A DNA stretch of 64,000 nt. It comes from Ephemerocybe angulata. Taxonomy: Eukaryota; Basidiomycota; Agaricomycetes; Agaricales; Psathyrellaceae. The stretch lies in NCBI GenBank assembly GCA_013368325.1, contig JAACJK010000109.1, forward strand, positions 496,001-560,000, written 5' to 3'. Under the pieces are notes generated by a model. It worked only from the letters and a program-made list of their open reading frames with translations, had not been told where the DNA came from and made no database searches. Shown one piece after another: positions 36,750-47,227 of the stretch (the stretch's first letter is position 1; each line of letters starts with the position of its first letter). Made by a program: the position numbers and the translations under genes.

Positions 36750-37328
36750 GTCCCAGGACCAATGGTTTATCCGAAGTAAGCCTGCGAGTTTTAGCGTCTT
36801 TCTCGTTTTGTTTCTTTCGTGGATTTAATGTGACCGAGGTCCGCAACCAACTTAGAATACTTAGTACCTCCCCTCAATGGAGGAGGACACGGTATTTCCC
36901 CTCAAAGTTCCCCAGTTCTGAGCCTCCTAAATTTGTAGCATATCAAACATGATTCTCAAGTCGCCTGTATTCTCTGGTCAAATGTATCTTTAAGTACGAA
37001 TGTTACTGTGGGCCTCATTAATCATTTGTGGAAGTTCTTTCGTTTCTTGCTTTCCTTCCCCGGCCTCGCCGGCCAAGCAAAGGCGCCTGGACGAGTTTGG
37101 TTACTTGCCTGCTGCGATGGGAAATGCGAGCGGTGCTCGGACGGAGCACTCGCCGATCCGGGGTTGTTATTGGATGCCGATATCACGTGTAGATACCACC
37201 GCCACCGTGCGCAAGCGTCGCGAGCACGAATTCCGAGCACAGCGCTCAGGCTACAGCTTCCACTGCCCGGCTTGCTAGCGCAAAAGTCAGGACCGCACGC
37301 CTTTTGGAGACCCACGGCACACGGGAAT
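36750..37328. other. Intergenic region before the FYVE gene
   Basis: 579 bp with no convincing gene. Frames in 37000-37310 are open on both strands, but none leads into the downstream gene with a clear splice. A longer N-terminus for the FYVE protein cannot be fully excluded. Confidence 0.4.
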
Positions 37329-40300
37329 ATGACTACGCCCGGAAACGACGGTTTCTCAGACCCTTCTGAACCTCTCGAGACTCGTCATGCGTACGTGGGG
37401 ACTTGTGGCAACAGCTCCTATCCATAATGGTGGGAGCACACGGCTAATTACTCTGCAGGTCCCCGCAGTCAGAGAGCGACCAGTTTCAATCCAACGACAC
37501 TTCTAGCGTAGGAGGGAGCCGGGTAGATGACCACAACGAGTTTGATGACGATGACGAAGAGTTCGTATACCCTGGAGGCGACTCTGAACTATCCGAATCA
37601 GCACCAATCCAGCAGAACTCACAGCCCAGTCCAGCTCAGCTCGAATCTCTTTACGCTGCCGCATCCTCTGGGGACTTGCCACTACTGCAAAGGCTCTTCA
37701 GGCATGCTATTGATACAAATAACGTCCAACCATTCAGTCTTGCTAACGATGCTGCATCTCGGACGGGTTTTACTGTGCTACATGCTGCTGCAAGTCGGGG
37801 ATACCTTGATATTGTGACATGGCGTAAGTGGTCATCGATGGGTACTATTAATCCTCACTAAGTAAAAATTCTAGTCGTTGAAAGCTGTGGAGCTATGCCG
37901 GATGTGGAGGATCGAGAAGGGGAGGTGAGTGCCTATCTGTTGTGGTCGAGATAAAGGCGCCGATGGACTCGGAAAACAGACAGCGCTGCATAAAGGCGCA
38001 TTAAACGGGCATATCGATATTGTGAAATACTTGCTGCCGGATAAAGCCGATGTTCATGCTCGCGATGCGGACGGTTGGACGGCGCTTCACAATGCTGCTT
38101 CCAAGGTGTGTATTGCTTGAAAGAGCCAGGTCAACGTCCGCTAATTGTGTGGCAGGGTTATCTTGATATTGTTAGATGGCTTTGCGAGAAGGGTGGCGCT
38201 GTTGCTATCCATGACGGAGCGCCTGGGGTAGATGTGAAGAGCAACGATGGGTGGACGCCGTTGAGTAAGCTAGTTCTTCCCAACCTTTTGTTCCCAAGGG
38301 CTGAACGCTGTTAAGTGAACGCTGCCACCAAGGGGCATCTTCCCGTTGTCCTATATCTGCTGAACAAGCAGTCAGCAAATCCTCTTATCCGGAATAAATG
38401 GGGCGAAACTGCCTACGACACCGCAGCCGCTGTTTTCGAAGTCTGGATCTGCGAGGTAAGGTTCATGTTCATGACTTGCAAAAAGATTGATTAGTGTCTG
38501 ACGTCGGAGTAAAATTAGGTTCTACAACAGTATGAGGCCACTTACTGGAGACATGCAAGCACACCTTACAACCCCCTTCTGGTGCACACAACAATGCCTG
38601 TTATATTGTACGAGAACCAGCGACTTGATACTAGGCTCAAGGTCGTCGCAGTCTCGGGAGGGCGCCCCAAATTTTCAACCTCGGGCTTGGGGAAGAACGG
38701 CCGCCGCCCGCCATTCGAACTTAAGCTTTCGGCTTCAGAAGAGGACGCTGGTGCACAGTATGTGCCTGCTTGGCGTAGCGGAGTTCAGCTTCCTGCTCGA
38801 GAATCCCCCTGGGTTTTACCGAAGCCGTCGGCTACGGACCGCGCCTCTAATGACACGGGAGAAAAGTCGCATTTCTGGCTGTAAGCAAGCTAATCTATGT
38901 TCAATTGACGATCGCAGGTACTAATTCTAAGAATCAAGGTCTGATTGGACTCTCGATGTTACACATCCCCGTGTCGACGCCGAAGAAGGTTGGCAATATG
39001 CTCAAACATTCACAGAAGCCGACGATCGCTGGGTTGCTGAGAAGCCCGCCCAACTGCAACGGATCCTCAATGGATCGGGTGTTGTCGCCGCCGGGTTCGG
39101 TGCTTCTTCCAGTGGATCACTTTCGTCCTCCAATCCTAACAGAGCTCACCCTTCATGGGTACGGCGTCGACGCTGGGTTAGGATTATGCGCCGCAGGCTT
39201 GATATACCTCCTCTTCCATTCCTAGAGCCTGATGGTTCTATGTACTATCTCGACTCAGATGGTACTCTGATACCATATACAGAGGAGCCGAGAGATAGGA
39301 TCACGAGTGAGGGACAGGAACTAGAAAGCTTCGCGCCTTCGAGTTCCTCCTCCCGCCGCGACTATGTGGCTCGCGCCCGTTACCTTGTCGGTAATCAATC
39401 GCAGACGAGTGAAGCAGGTGCAGCTGGCGCCTCTGCAATGGAAGTCCGCCGTGCAATCGCCAAGCTTGAACGCGCAACGATGGAGCTTCGAGAAGGGATT
39501 CTAGGTATGTTTTTTTCGCGCTTCTGGCGAAAACTAATCTAAACCCCATATGCAGAGGACGATGATGCAGAACGAAAGATCCAGGCCGAGGTGCTCCTGA
39601 ATGCGTACAGTCGGGAACTTGAACGTAGAATATCTGCTGCAAACTCTTCAGGTCTTACGATACACACAGGAGGTAAGGTTACAACCTATCCAATGTCGGT
39701 ACGTTAGCTCACTGAAGCAGGTTCCAACGACCTAGAATTCGAAGAGGAAGACAGCTCCGATGAGGAGTTCCATTATCCTGCTCCGTTGGCTTCATCTAGG
39801 TCCTCTGTTTCGACCACAGATTACTTTTCAAGAGCAAGCAGCTCACGTATCCCTGCGGACTTGACGCCTCAACTTTCTCAGGCTCCTGATTTCCGCGTCC
39901 CGACTCACGAAGCCCCTCAGAAAGTCCTTACTCCGCGGTGGACGTCTCCTACTCCCCATCAATTGAATGCTCAGTGGGAACGAGATGAAGCTGTGCAACA
40001 ATGCAGGGAGTGTCAGCGACGGTTCAACTTCCTCACTCGCAGAGTACGCCCCATTCATTTCACCCTGAAGTGTCTCGTTCGCTAACCACTCTTGTAGCAT
40101 GTATGTCTGTCATCACCGAGACCACACTAGGCATTAATACTAACATCAATTCCTAGCACTGTCGCAAGTGTGGCCGCATCTTTTGTGACAGATGCTCCTC
40201 GCATCGAGTGTTGCTTGACCCTTCTGATATTGTCCAGGATCCAGCTCTTCCAGTCACGCCTGGTAGCAACACTCCGCAAAGAGTATGCGAAGGGTGTTAT

Positions 40301-40900
40301 GACGAAGTTTATGGCGATATCCCAAGCCGCTTACATATCAGTAGCACTGGAACAGCGTTAGAGCGTGTTGTTGTTGACCAAGAGCGCCTCACTATCCCTG
40401 GTAGACTTACTCGCAGGCAGTCGAGCTCCCAGTTGAGTGATCTGGCTGACTGCCCAGTATGCTACCAGAGTCTCGACGAGGTCGGAGGTCCTCAGGAGCA
40501 AGAATTACATGTGAAGAACTGCTTGGAAGGTGGAGGAGGCTCCACGCCCGAATCCGCCAAGTACCTCGTATACCGACTGCCTGCTGAAAGTACCCTACTT
40601 GGAGTAGAATGTGAGAAGGATAGGAATCATTCTTGTCTGTACACCATTGCTAACGCTAATTCACAGGTGTCATCTGCCTCGAAGAATTTGTCAAGGGTAA
40701 GCCTATTGGCCAACTTGGTTCTCTATGGATGACTGACATTCTGCAGGGTCCATGGTTGCTCGTTTGAGCTGCTTCTGCAGTTTCCACAGTGGTGAGTCTT
40801 CCTTCCTCCACCTCACCCGGCGCGCCCTTCGCTGACTTTATTCAGCATGCCTGTCTTCATGGCTGCAACGTGGAAAGAGCTGTCCTGTGCACGCTCGCTG
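37329..40900 (+). CDS. Ankyrin-DysF-FYVE-RING protein, probable endosomal E3 ligase
   Basis: A multi-exon gene encoding roughly 1,000 residues. In order: an acidic N-terminus (MTTPGNDGFSDPSE); four to five ankyrin repeats (TGFTVLHAAASRGYLDIVTW, GETALHKGALNGHIDIVKYL, DGWTALHNAASKGYLDIVRW, DGWTPL); a dysferlin-like region (WTLDVTHPRVDAEEGWQYAQ and WVRRRRWVRIMRR); a coiled stretch; a FYVE finger (CRECQRRFNFLTRRHHCRKC ... GRIFCDRC ... RVCEGC) that should bind PI3P; and a C-terminal RING-H2 finger (CVICLEEF, LSCFCSFHSACLSSW, SCPVHAR). FYVE plus RING is the pattern of yeast Pib1, an endosomal ubiquitin ligase. The central FYVE motif is assembled across a 3-nt exon at 40098-40100. The ankyrin and DysF regions make this a larger protein than Pib1. 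Role in membrane trafficking is inferred. Confidence 0.8.
40098..40100 (+). other. Candidate 3-nt microexon in the FYVE domain
   Basis: The codon CAT is flanked by an intron of 54 bp (40044-40097, GTACGC...GTAG) and one of 56 bp (40101-40156, GTATGT...CTAG). Both have a CTAAC branch-like site (40082-40086 and 40139-40143 or so) and the normal intron size for this window. Including CAT gives Arg-Arg-His-His-Cys-Arg, the FYVE signature. Skipping it leaves Arg-Arg-His-Cys-Arg. Confidence 0.75.
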
Positions 40901-41002
40901 AAGTAGGGCCGCAGAGTAACGACCGCTTTGGACCTGTGTCCGTGGGCTGAGACCCACCCTCTAGTCAGATTTATATGGTATATCACGGATGGATATAATC
41001 CC

Positions 41003-41962
41003 CTAGTCGCCTTCGTTGTTTCCGTAGAAATCAAAGCTTGGAAGTCGGTTCTCGTCGACTCGAATAAGATCGGAGATATCTTCATAGTCAGGCTCAACGA
41101 TATCTTGGCCCTTCCGACCGTCGTCTTGATCGTCTTCGAACCAAGATGCTGGGTCGTCGTCGTCGTCGTCGTCGTCTTCAGAATCGTCTTCCAAATCAGA
41201 CTCTGTTGGTTTGTGATTCCTGTGAAGAGAATTAATCCAGGAAAACATCATTGAATGATGTTGCTGATACATACATGAACGCCCAGATGCGAGCCTCTTG
41301 CTCCTCTTTGGTGAGGATCTCTCCCTTGATTGGCATGCCAAGACGCTTCTTCTTCTCCAAAATACGCTCCTGACGCTCCTTCTCTTGGAGATGGGCCTGC
41401 CGTTCGAGTTCAATCGCCTCTCGCATCGTAAATGTTGAGCCGGCGCCGTTCGTAGACGCTCCATCGCGAGTAACTCTCATTGCGTCCTGGGAATAAGCGG
41501 GCAGGTCAGTAAGCGGATTCACAGATTAGGAGCATGTTGGGAACTCACATATTGCGACAAGGCTTTCTTCTTTGCCTCTATGGTGCTACTCGTAGCAGGC
41601 TCTGGAGCTTCGTCAACCTCCATATCCCCCTCACCCTTGATCTTAGTCTTCCTGAGTGCCGTGTTTATCGTTTCCATACCGTCCACTTCGAGGAGCCTGG
41701 ACTCAATAGCTGCTTGCTCTGCTCGAACTCGTTGCACATAACTTGATGACGGCGCCTTTCTAAGAGCCTCTCAGCGTCCCGCTGAGCAAGAGTTAAGACA
41801 GGGGACTTACGGATCTGCGAGTAGCTTTGCGTTGAGGTTGTGCAGGTCCTGGAGCTCGCGAATGGTCATTTGCGAGATCGGGGTTCGTTTAGGACGCGGT
41901 GAGGGGCGAAAGCCTGGAATTGCAGGCTGCTTCCTGCGTATAGGTGAGTGTTGCGTGTTCAT
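41003..41962 (-). CDS. Unknown acidic coiled-coil protein
   Basis: I do not recognise the family with confidence. The ATG at 41962 gives a basic start (MNTQHSPIRRKQPAIPGFRP). It is followed by ISQMTIRELQDLHNLNAKLL, a helical segment SYVQRVRAEQAAIESRLLEV, a coiled coil (RQAHLQEKERQERILEKKKR), the motif EEQEARIWAFMNHKPTESDL, a run of eight Asp, and an acidic end (WFEDDQDDGRKGQDIVEPDY, then ISDLIRVDENRL). At least four exons, about 250 residues. The tidy block structure and compositional layout suggest a conserved nuclear protein rather than a chance frame, but no function can be given. It converges with the FYVE gene (102 bp between stops). Confidence 0.7.
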
Positions 41963-42293
41963 TGTATAGTTCGTTTGGGATGTGAGCGTTATTGTTAATC
42001 GCTGCGTAAGACTGGGGCGGCAATGAGGCTTGAGTTTGATGATGTGGGTAGGCTGTTAGACAGTCGGCTTCCAAATCTGGACGTCAATGCAGCTTCTGCC
42101 TTTTGAGACCCGTGACGAGTTCGACCCCTTTAGCAGCTGTGGGCGCATCGCCCGAAGCTTGAAGCTTGAAGGGCCGCATAATAATGCTTAAGTTACATTT
42201 CACTCTGAAGCGGACAATTTATTTACATGACAAAGAAAATACAGAATGGTGAGGGCGTAATAACTACACTAAATACGGGAGAAAGAGGCTAAC
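41963..42293. other. Short gap between two minus-strand genes
   Basis: 331 bp holding the promoter of the unknown acidic gene and the 3' end of the PI31 gene. I see no gene or repeat except a small tandem AGCTTGA repeat near 42159-42172. Confidence 0.45.
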
Positions 42294-43429
42294 TCAAGAG
42301 AACATGTTGCCGTTCCCACCGAATCCCTTAGGGTGGCACGTATGGTTAGCGATATGCCATAGGATAGAATAGTCTAACTCACCATGCCCATGCCCGGAGG
42401 CATGAATTCGTCGTTATCGGGATCACGAAGGTTACCGCCTCCTGGGGGGAAGGGCCCACGAGGTGGGCGATTGGGAGGTGCAGGTCCGACGGGATCAAAA
42501 CGAGCACCTGGGGGAGCGCCGAGCGGAGGCAGATAACCGTCGCCACCCCAGGGGCCTTGTTGAGGGTCATTTCTATCCCTTATGCCGAAAAGCGGGTGGT
42601 TGGGGCCGACATACATCCCATCTCCACCTGCGGGAGGGAAGAGGGAAGGAGGGGAGAACGGATTGAGGGGGAAAGGATCTAAGTCGCTGCGCCCGATCTC
42701 CAGAGGATTCCTCGGTGGGTAAGGGCGAGATTGTCCGTATGGATCGTAATCTGGAGCATTTGGGGGACGACCTGCTTGGGGACGTGCGGGGGCAGGGTCA
42801 CGCGACGTGGATGGCTGCGATCCAGCTGATGTGGGAATTGACTCTGTCTCCTCAGCGTAACCTTCTTTCTGCAAACCAGGGATCAACTTCTGAATAATCT
42901 TGAGCTTGAGCTGGGCAACGAGGTCCGTGACTCGATTGGATGAGATGAATCCATGAATTAGAGGTTTCTCCGCAGATTGGGCAAGATCGTGCGGGTAAAA
43001 CGAGGGGGAGGTAAAGTCGTCGGTACAAAGGTCGAGACTAGCTACTTTATCGGTCTGGTCAGGAGGTAAGCAGTCCGCTTTGGTGCACTTCTCGAACGCG
43101 CGGCTTACCTCGATCGCAATTGCATTGACGACAGTGCGGGTACCAAGTTTGGAGACCTTGATGAGAAACTCGAGGCTGCTCTGGTCATGGCGATACTTAA
43201 AAGAATAGTCTCCCGGACCATTCTTGTTCCACTGGGGTGGCAAGATGTTCCCGGAGGTGATCTCGGAAGTGGAGTCATTAACCGCGATCAAGCGAAAGGC
43301 CAACGCTGTGAAAGCGCTGTGAATCAGAGCAGCGAGGCCATCCTGAGGACATGCCAGAGTCTTTGCGTTTTCTGGTAGAAGGGTTGGCAGAAGAGATATC
43401 AAAGCAGAGGCATCGAGAATGTTAGACAT
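42294..43429 (-). CDS. PSMF1: PI31-like proteasome regulator
   Basis: Regulator of 20S proteasome activity and assembly. The start MSNILDASALISLLPTLLPE is the ATG at 43429. The N-terminal FP domain includes DGLAALIHSAFTALAFRLIA, NGPGDYSFKYRHDQSSLEFL and VSKLGTRTVVNAIAIE. The C-terminal half is Pro/Gly-rich and disordered (YDPYGQSRPYPPRNPLEIGR, FPPAGGDGMYVGPNHPLFGI, RFDPVGPAPPNRPPRGPFPP), as in PI31 proteins, which bind the 20S core through this tail. The last intron (42382-42327) leads to a 33-nt exon ending GNMFS. A 54-bp segment after AIAIE begins GTAAGC, ends CCAG and is in frame, so it may be spliced or kept; spliced, the protein has 341 residues. The frame stays open far upstream into the antisense of PRP5; I regard that as a shadow. 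Confidence 0.88.
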
Positions 43430-43578
43430 GGTTGTAGCTGAATGAGGCTCCAGATCAATTAGGCCTGAATCATGAATGACCTCGCAAGCCGATGGCAAAC
43501 ACGGCCAAAGAGTGGCCACCGCCTGGCCAATTCTGATTCCAAGCTTCCCGACTTCTTTCAAGTTTACTCTCGACGGCA

Positions 43579-46500
43579 ATGGCGCGCAGAGATAGATCAG
43601 CATCGCCAGACACTCCAAATAAACGGGTAAGACCATCTCATCGATCTCCCCGCTCTCCCTCGCCGACGAGGCGCAGTACACAAAGGGCCAGCACAAACCA
43701 TCGGTCACGCTACGACGACGATAGAGAATGGGACCGCGACAGGTACCGGGATAGAGACAGAGATGGTCATAGAGACAGGGACAGGTACCGGGACGACCGC
43801 TATCGGGACGACAGGCGTGGGCCCTCGCACCCTCACCCAGCTCGCGACGACCGAAGGGATGACAAGCGCCGTTCTTCGAGGTCCCGTGAACGTCGGCCCC
43901 ATTCGCCACCACCCCGGGCAGCCCTGGCCCCAGCCGAAGCAAGCAAGGCAACACCAACCCCCCCTCCTGAAGACGAAAAGGTCAGGGCCAAACGGGCCAA
44001 GTTCGAAGCATGGAAGAAGGAGCGAGAGGCAAAGAAAGCGCTTGACGAAGCTAAGGCGAAGGCCATGGCCCTCGCAGGCAAAACAGCTCCAGGTGAGTCT
44101 CTTATGCGCATATAACCACTTCAATGACTTCACAACACTTGATCCATTTCTAGCCGCCGTGAACGCAAAACCTACCACGCAGCTCAGTCGTCCAGCATTG
44201 ACCGGGCTTGGGCTCAAGGGGCTCCCAGTTAAACCCGAATTTTCGACTTCGAAAGTGATGAACTCGTTGGATGACGCTGTCGAATCGAAAAGGAAGCTAG
44301 AAAAACTTGAGGACATGCCTGCAGTCGACATGACAATGACGGATGACACAACGGGCGTTGGTGATCTCGACGTCGACGATGACGACGAAGAAGCTAATAG
44401 GATGGACCAAGCTATCAAGGCGAAAGCAAAGCAGGCAATGGAAGAGGCGGAGGAGGAGCTTGACCCCCTTGACGCTTTCATGAGCAGTGTAAAGGAGGAG
44501 GTCAAGAAAGTCAACTTGGAGGATGCTCAAAAGATGTCGACTAGTGGCCCTGGGAAATCCAAGATTCGCCTCGATGAGCGGATTGGTGAAGAGGAATCAG
44601 ACGAAGAGATCGAAGTTGCACACGACGAGCTGGACGCTACGGGCCTCAACCCTGAAGATATCCTCGCCTTGGCTGCGAAGAAAGCGAAGAAGAAGGAGTT
44701 TGCCACTGTTGACCATGGCAAGATACATTACGAACCCTTCCGCAGGGAATTCTACATCCCCCCTCCTGATATTGCCGCAATGTCAGAGGATGAGGCGGAA
44801 TTACTTCGACTCGCTCTCGATGGTATCAAGATACGCGGGATTGACTGCCCAAAGCCTGTCATCAAATGGAGTCATTTCGGTCTACCTGCATCCTGGTGAG
44901 CTATCTTTATGTTCGATTTTGTTCAGCCTAGCTTACTTCTTTCATCTAGTCTCGACGTCATCAAACGCCTCAATTACACTGCCCCTACTTCAATTCAGGC
45001 CCAGGCAATCCCTGCTATCATGTCCGGAAGGGATGTCATTGGAGTTGCGAAAACGGGTTCCGGAAAAACCATTGCCTTCCTCCTGCCGATGTTCCGTCAC
45101 ATCAAAGACCAGCGACCTCTTGAGCAGATGGAAGGCCCGGTCGCGGTGGTCATGACGCCTACTCGAGAACTCGCTGTTCAAATCCATAGGGAGTGCAAAC
45201 CGTTCTTGAAGGTTCTTGGTCTCAGGGTTAGTCTCAATCACGTTCTATATTACTATTCTTCGTCCCTGACCGTTTATCTTTTAGGCTGTATGTGCATATG
45301 GCGGCTCTCCAATCAAGGACCAGATTGCGGAATTGAAGAAAGGCGCAGAGATCATTGTTTGTACTCCAGGTCGCATGATTGACCTCCTGACGGCCAACTC
45401 GGGACGCGTAACGAACCTCAAACGAGTCACCTATGTTGTTCTCGACGAAGCCGACCGTATGTTTGACATGGGTTTTGAGCCTCAGGTCATGAAAATCATC
45501 AATAACATCCGACCTGATAGGCAAACCGTGCTCTTCTCTGCGACCTTCCCGAAGCAGATGGACTCGTTGGCTCGCAAGATCCTGCGTAAGCCCTTAGAAA
45601 TCACTGTCGGCGGTCGTTCCGTCGTCGCCCCCGAAATCGAGCAGATTGTGGAAGTTCGCGCCGAGGACACCAAATTCAACCGCCTTTTGGAGATTCTTGG
45701 ACAAATGTACAACGAAGACCCAGAATGCAGGACTCTCATTTTCGTCGATCGTCAAGAAAGCGCCGACAACCTTCTTCGCGATCTCATGAGGAAGGGTTAC
45801 CTCTGCATGTCTTTGCACGGCGGAAAAGACCAAGTGGACCGCGATTCCGCCATCTCGGACTTCAAGGCGGGAGTTGTCCCCATCGTCATTGCCACTTCCG
45901 TCGCTGCCCGTGGTTTGGACGTCAAACAGCTCAAGCTTGTTATTAACTACGATGCCCCCAACCACATGGAGGACTATGTGCACAGGGCAGGACGAACAGG
46001 CCGCGCTGGCAACAAGGGAACTTGCATCACCTTTATCACCCCTGAGCAAGAGCGCTACTCCGTGGATATATACAGGGCTTTGAAGGCCAGCAACGTCACG
46101 ATTCCGAAGGAGCTTGAAGATCTCTCTACAGGTGCGTTGCTTCATCATTTAGGACTGATACATTGAACTGATTAATAATTTTTTTTAGGTTTCCTTGAAA
46201 AGGTGAAAGCTGGCAAAGCTCAAGCTGCTGGATCTGGTTTCGGTGGCAAAGGCTTGGATCGGCTCGACAAAGAGCGCGAAGCGAAGGATCGTGCGGAGCG
46301 CAAAGCCTATGGCGAACCAGGCGAAGAAGAGAAGCCCGCCGAAGCTGCTGCCGCTAAAACTGCACAAGGCGACGAAATGTCCTTTGACAACTTCAAGGTC
46401 GAGATCAAACGCGGTCCTGCACCTGATTCTTCTAAGAGTACGCTCGGTGTGACTGGTGCGATTGCCGCCGCCAAGCGCCTTGCTCACGCGAAAGAGGAGG

Positions 46501-47073
46501 AGAGGCTTCAGGGCCAGATGCGCGCTGCAGAGGAGGCTGTAGCTCGGGCCGGCAAGGACACAGCTGTCCACAAACAGGCTTTGAGTGTTGTTGCAAAGCT
46601 GAACGCGCAGTTACGTGCTTCGAAGCTGTTGTTCCAAAGCCAGATGCAGCAAGCGCCCGAGGAGTCGATGGCGAGAAAGACCAACCCAGATTCCACCGAT
46701 TTCCATGCTATCATCCCTATCAACGATTACCCTCAGAAGGCCCGCTGGCGTGTCACTAATAAAGAGACAATGGTTCAGGTGCGTATTTCCTTCTGGTTCC
46801 TATGGAGCGGAATGCTGACCACCCTTTTCCTTACAGCTCATCGATATGACTGGTGCATCTGTCACCAACAAGGGTATCTACTACGAACCTGGGAAAGAAC
46901 CTCCTCCAGATGGTCCACCCAAGCTTCATCTGCTCATCGAGTCGAACGAAGAGAGACGGGTGGAGCAAGCCGTCCGCGAAATCAAGCGACTCCTCATTGA
47001 GGCGTCTGCCGCTGCTCTGCAGGCAGAAATGAGGAACCCTCAGGGTACTTCTGGTCGTTACTCAGTTCTCTAA
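43579..47073 (+). CDS. PRP5: PRP5/DDX46 DEAD-box pre-mRNA splicing helicase
   Basis: ATPase that bridges U1 and U2 snRNPs in prespliceosome formation. About 1,070 residues in six or seven exons. The N-terminus is Arg/Asp/Ser-rich ([20 protein letters not shown]), then Lys/Ala-rich and acidic regions with [14 protein letters not shown] and [20 protein letters not shown], both typical of PRP5. The helicase core shows [20 protein letters not shown] (Q motif), [73 protein letters not shown] and [12 protein letters not shown]-terminal KH-like region ([35 protein letters not shown]) ends with SGRYSVL. All catalytic motifs are intact. The two ATGs of the divergent PI31/PRP5 pair are only 149 bp apart. 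Confidence 0.93.
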
Positions 47074-47227
47074 ACTCGACCTATTTCTTTTCCTTCGCTT
47101 CCCACGCATCAGCATGGCTTCGTTCAACAGACACTTTATACAGAACATGTCATTAATGTAGACTGCAGAACAATGATACAACATATTTATGACGAGAAGT
47201 CAAGCGTATGTATGGGGAGCCCTCGTT

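Noticed and set aside
43430..43957. A 527-residue minus-strand frame that extends PI31 upstream
   Set aside because: The extra part is antisense to the first PRP5 exon and has no similarity; the known PI31 N-terminus starts at 43429.
43705..44514. A 269-residue Ser-rich frame on the minus strand
   Set aside because: It is the reverse complement of the Arg/Asp/Glu-rich PRP5 N-terminus; the composition is a mirror effect.
45594..46148. A 184-residue minus-strand frame
   Set aside because: Antisense of the PRP5 helicase core; GC and codon bias keep it open.
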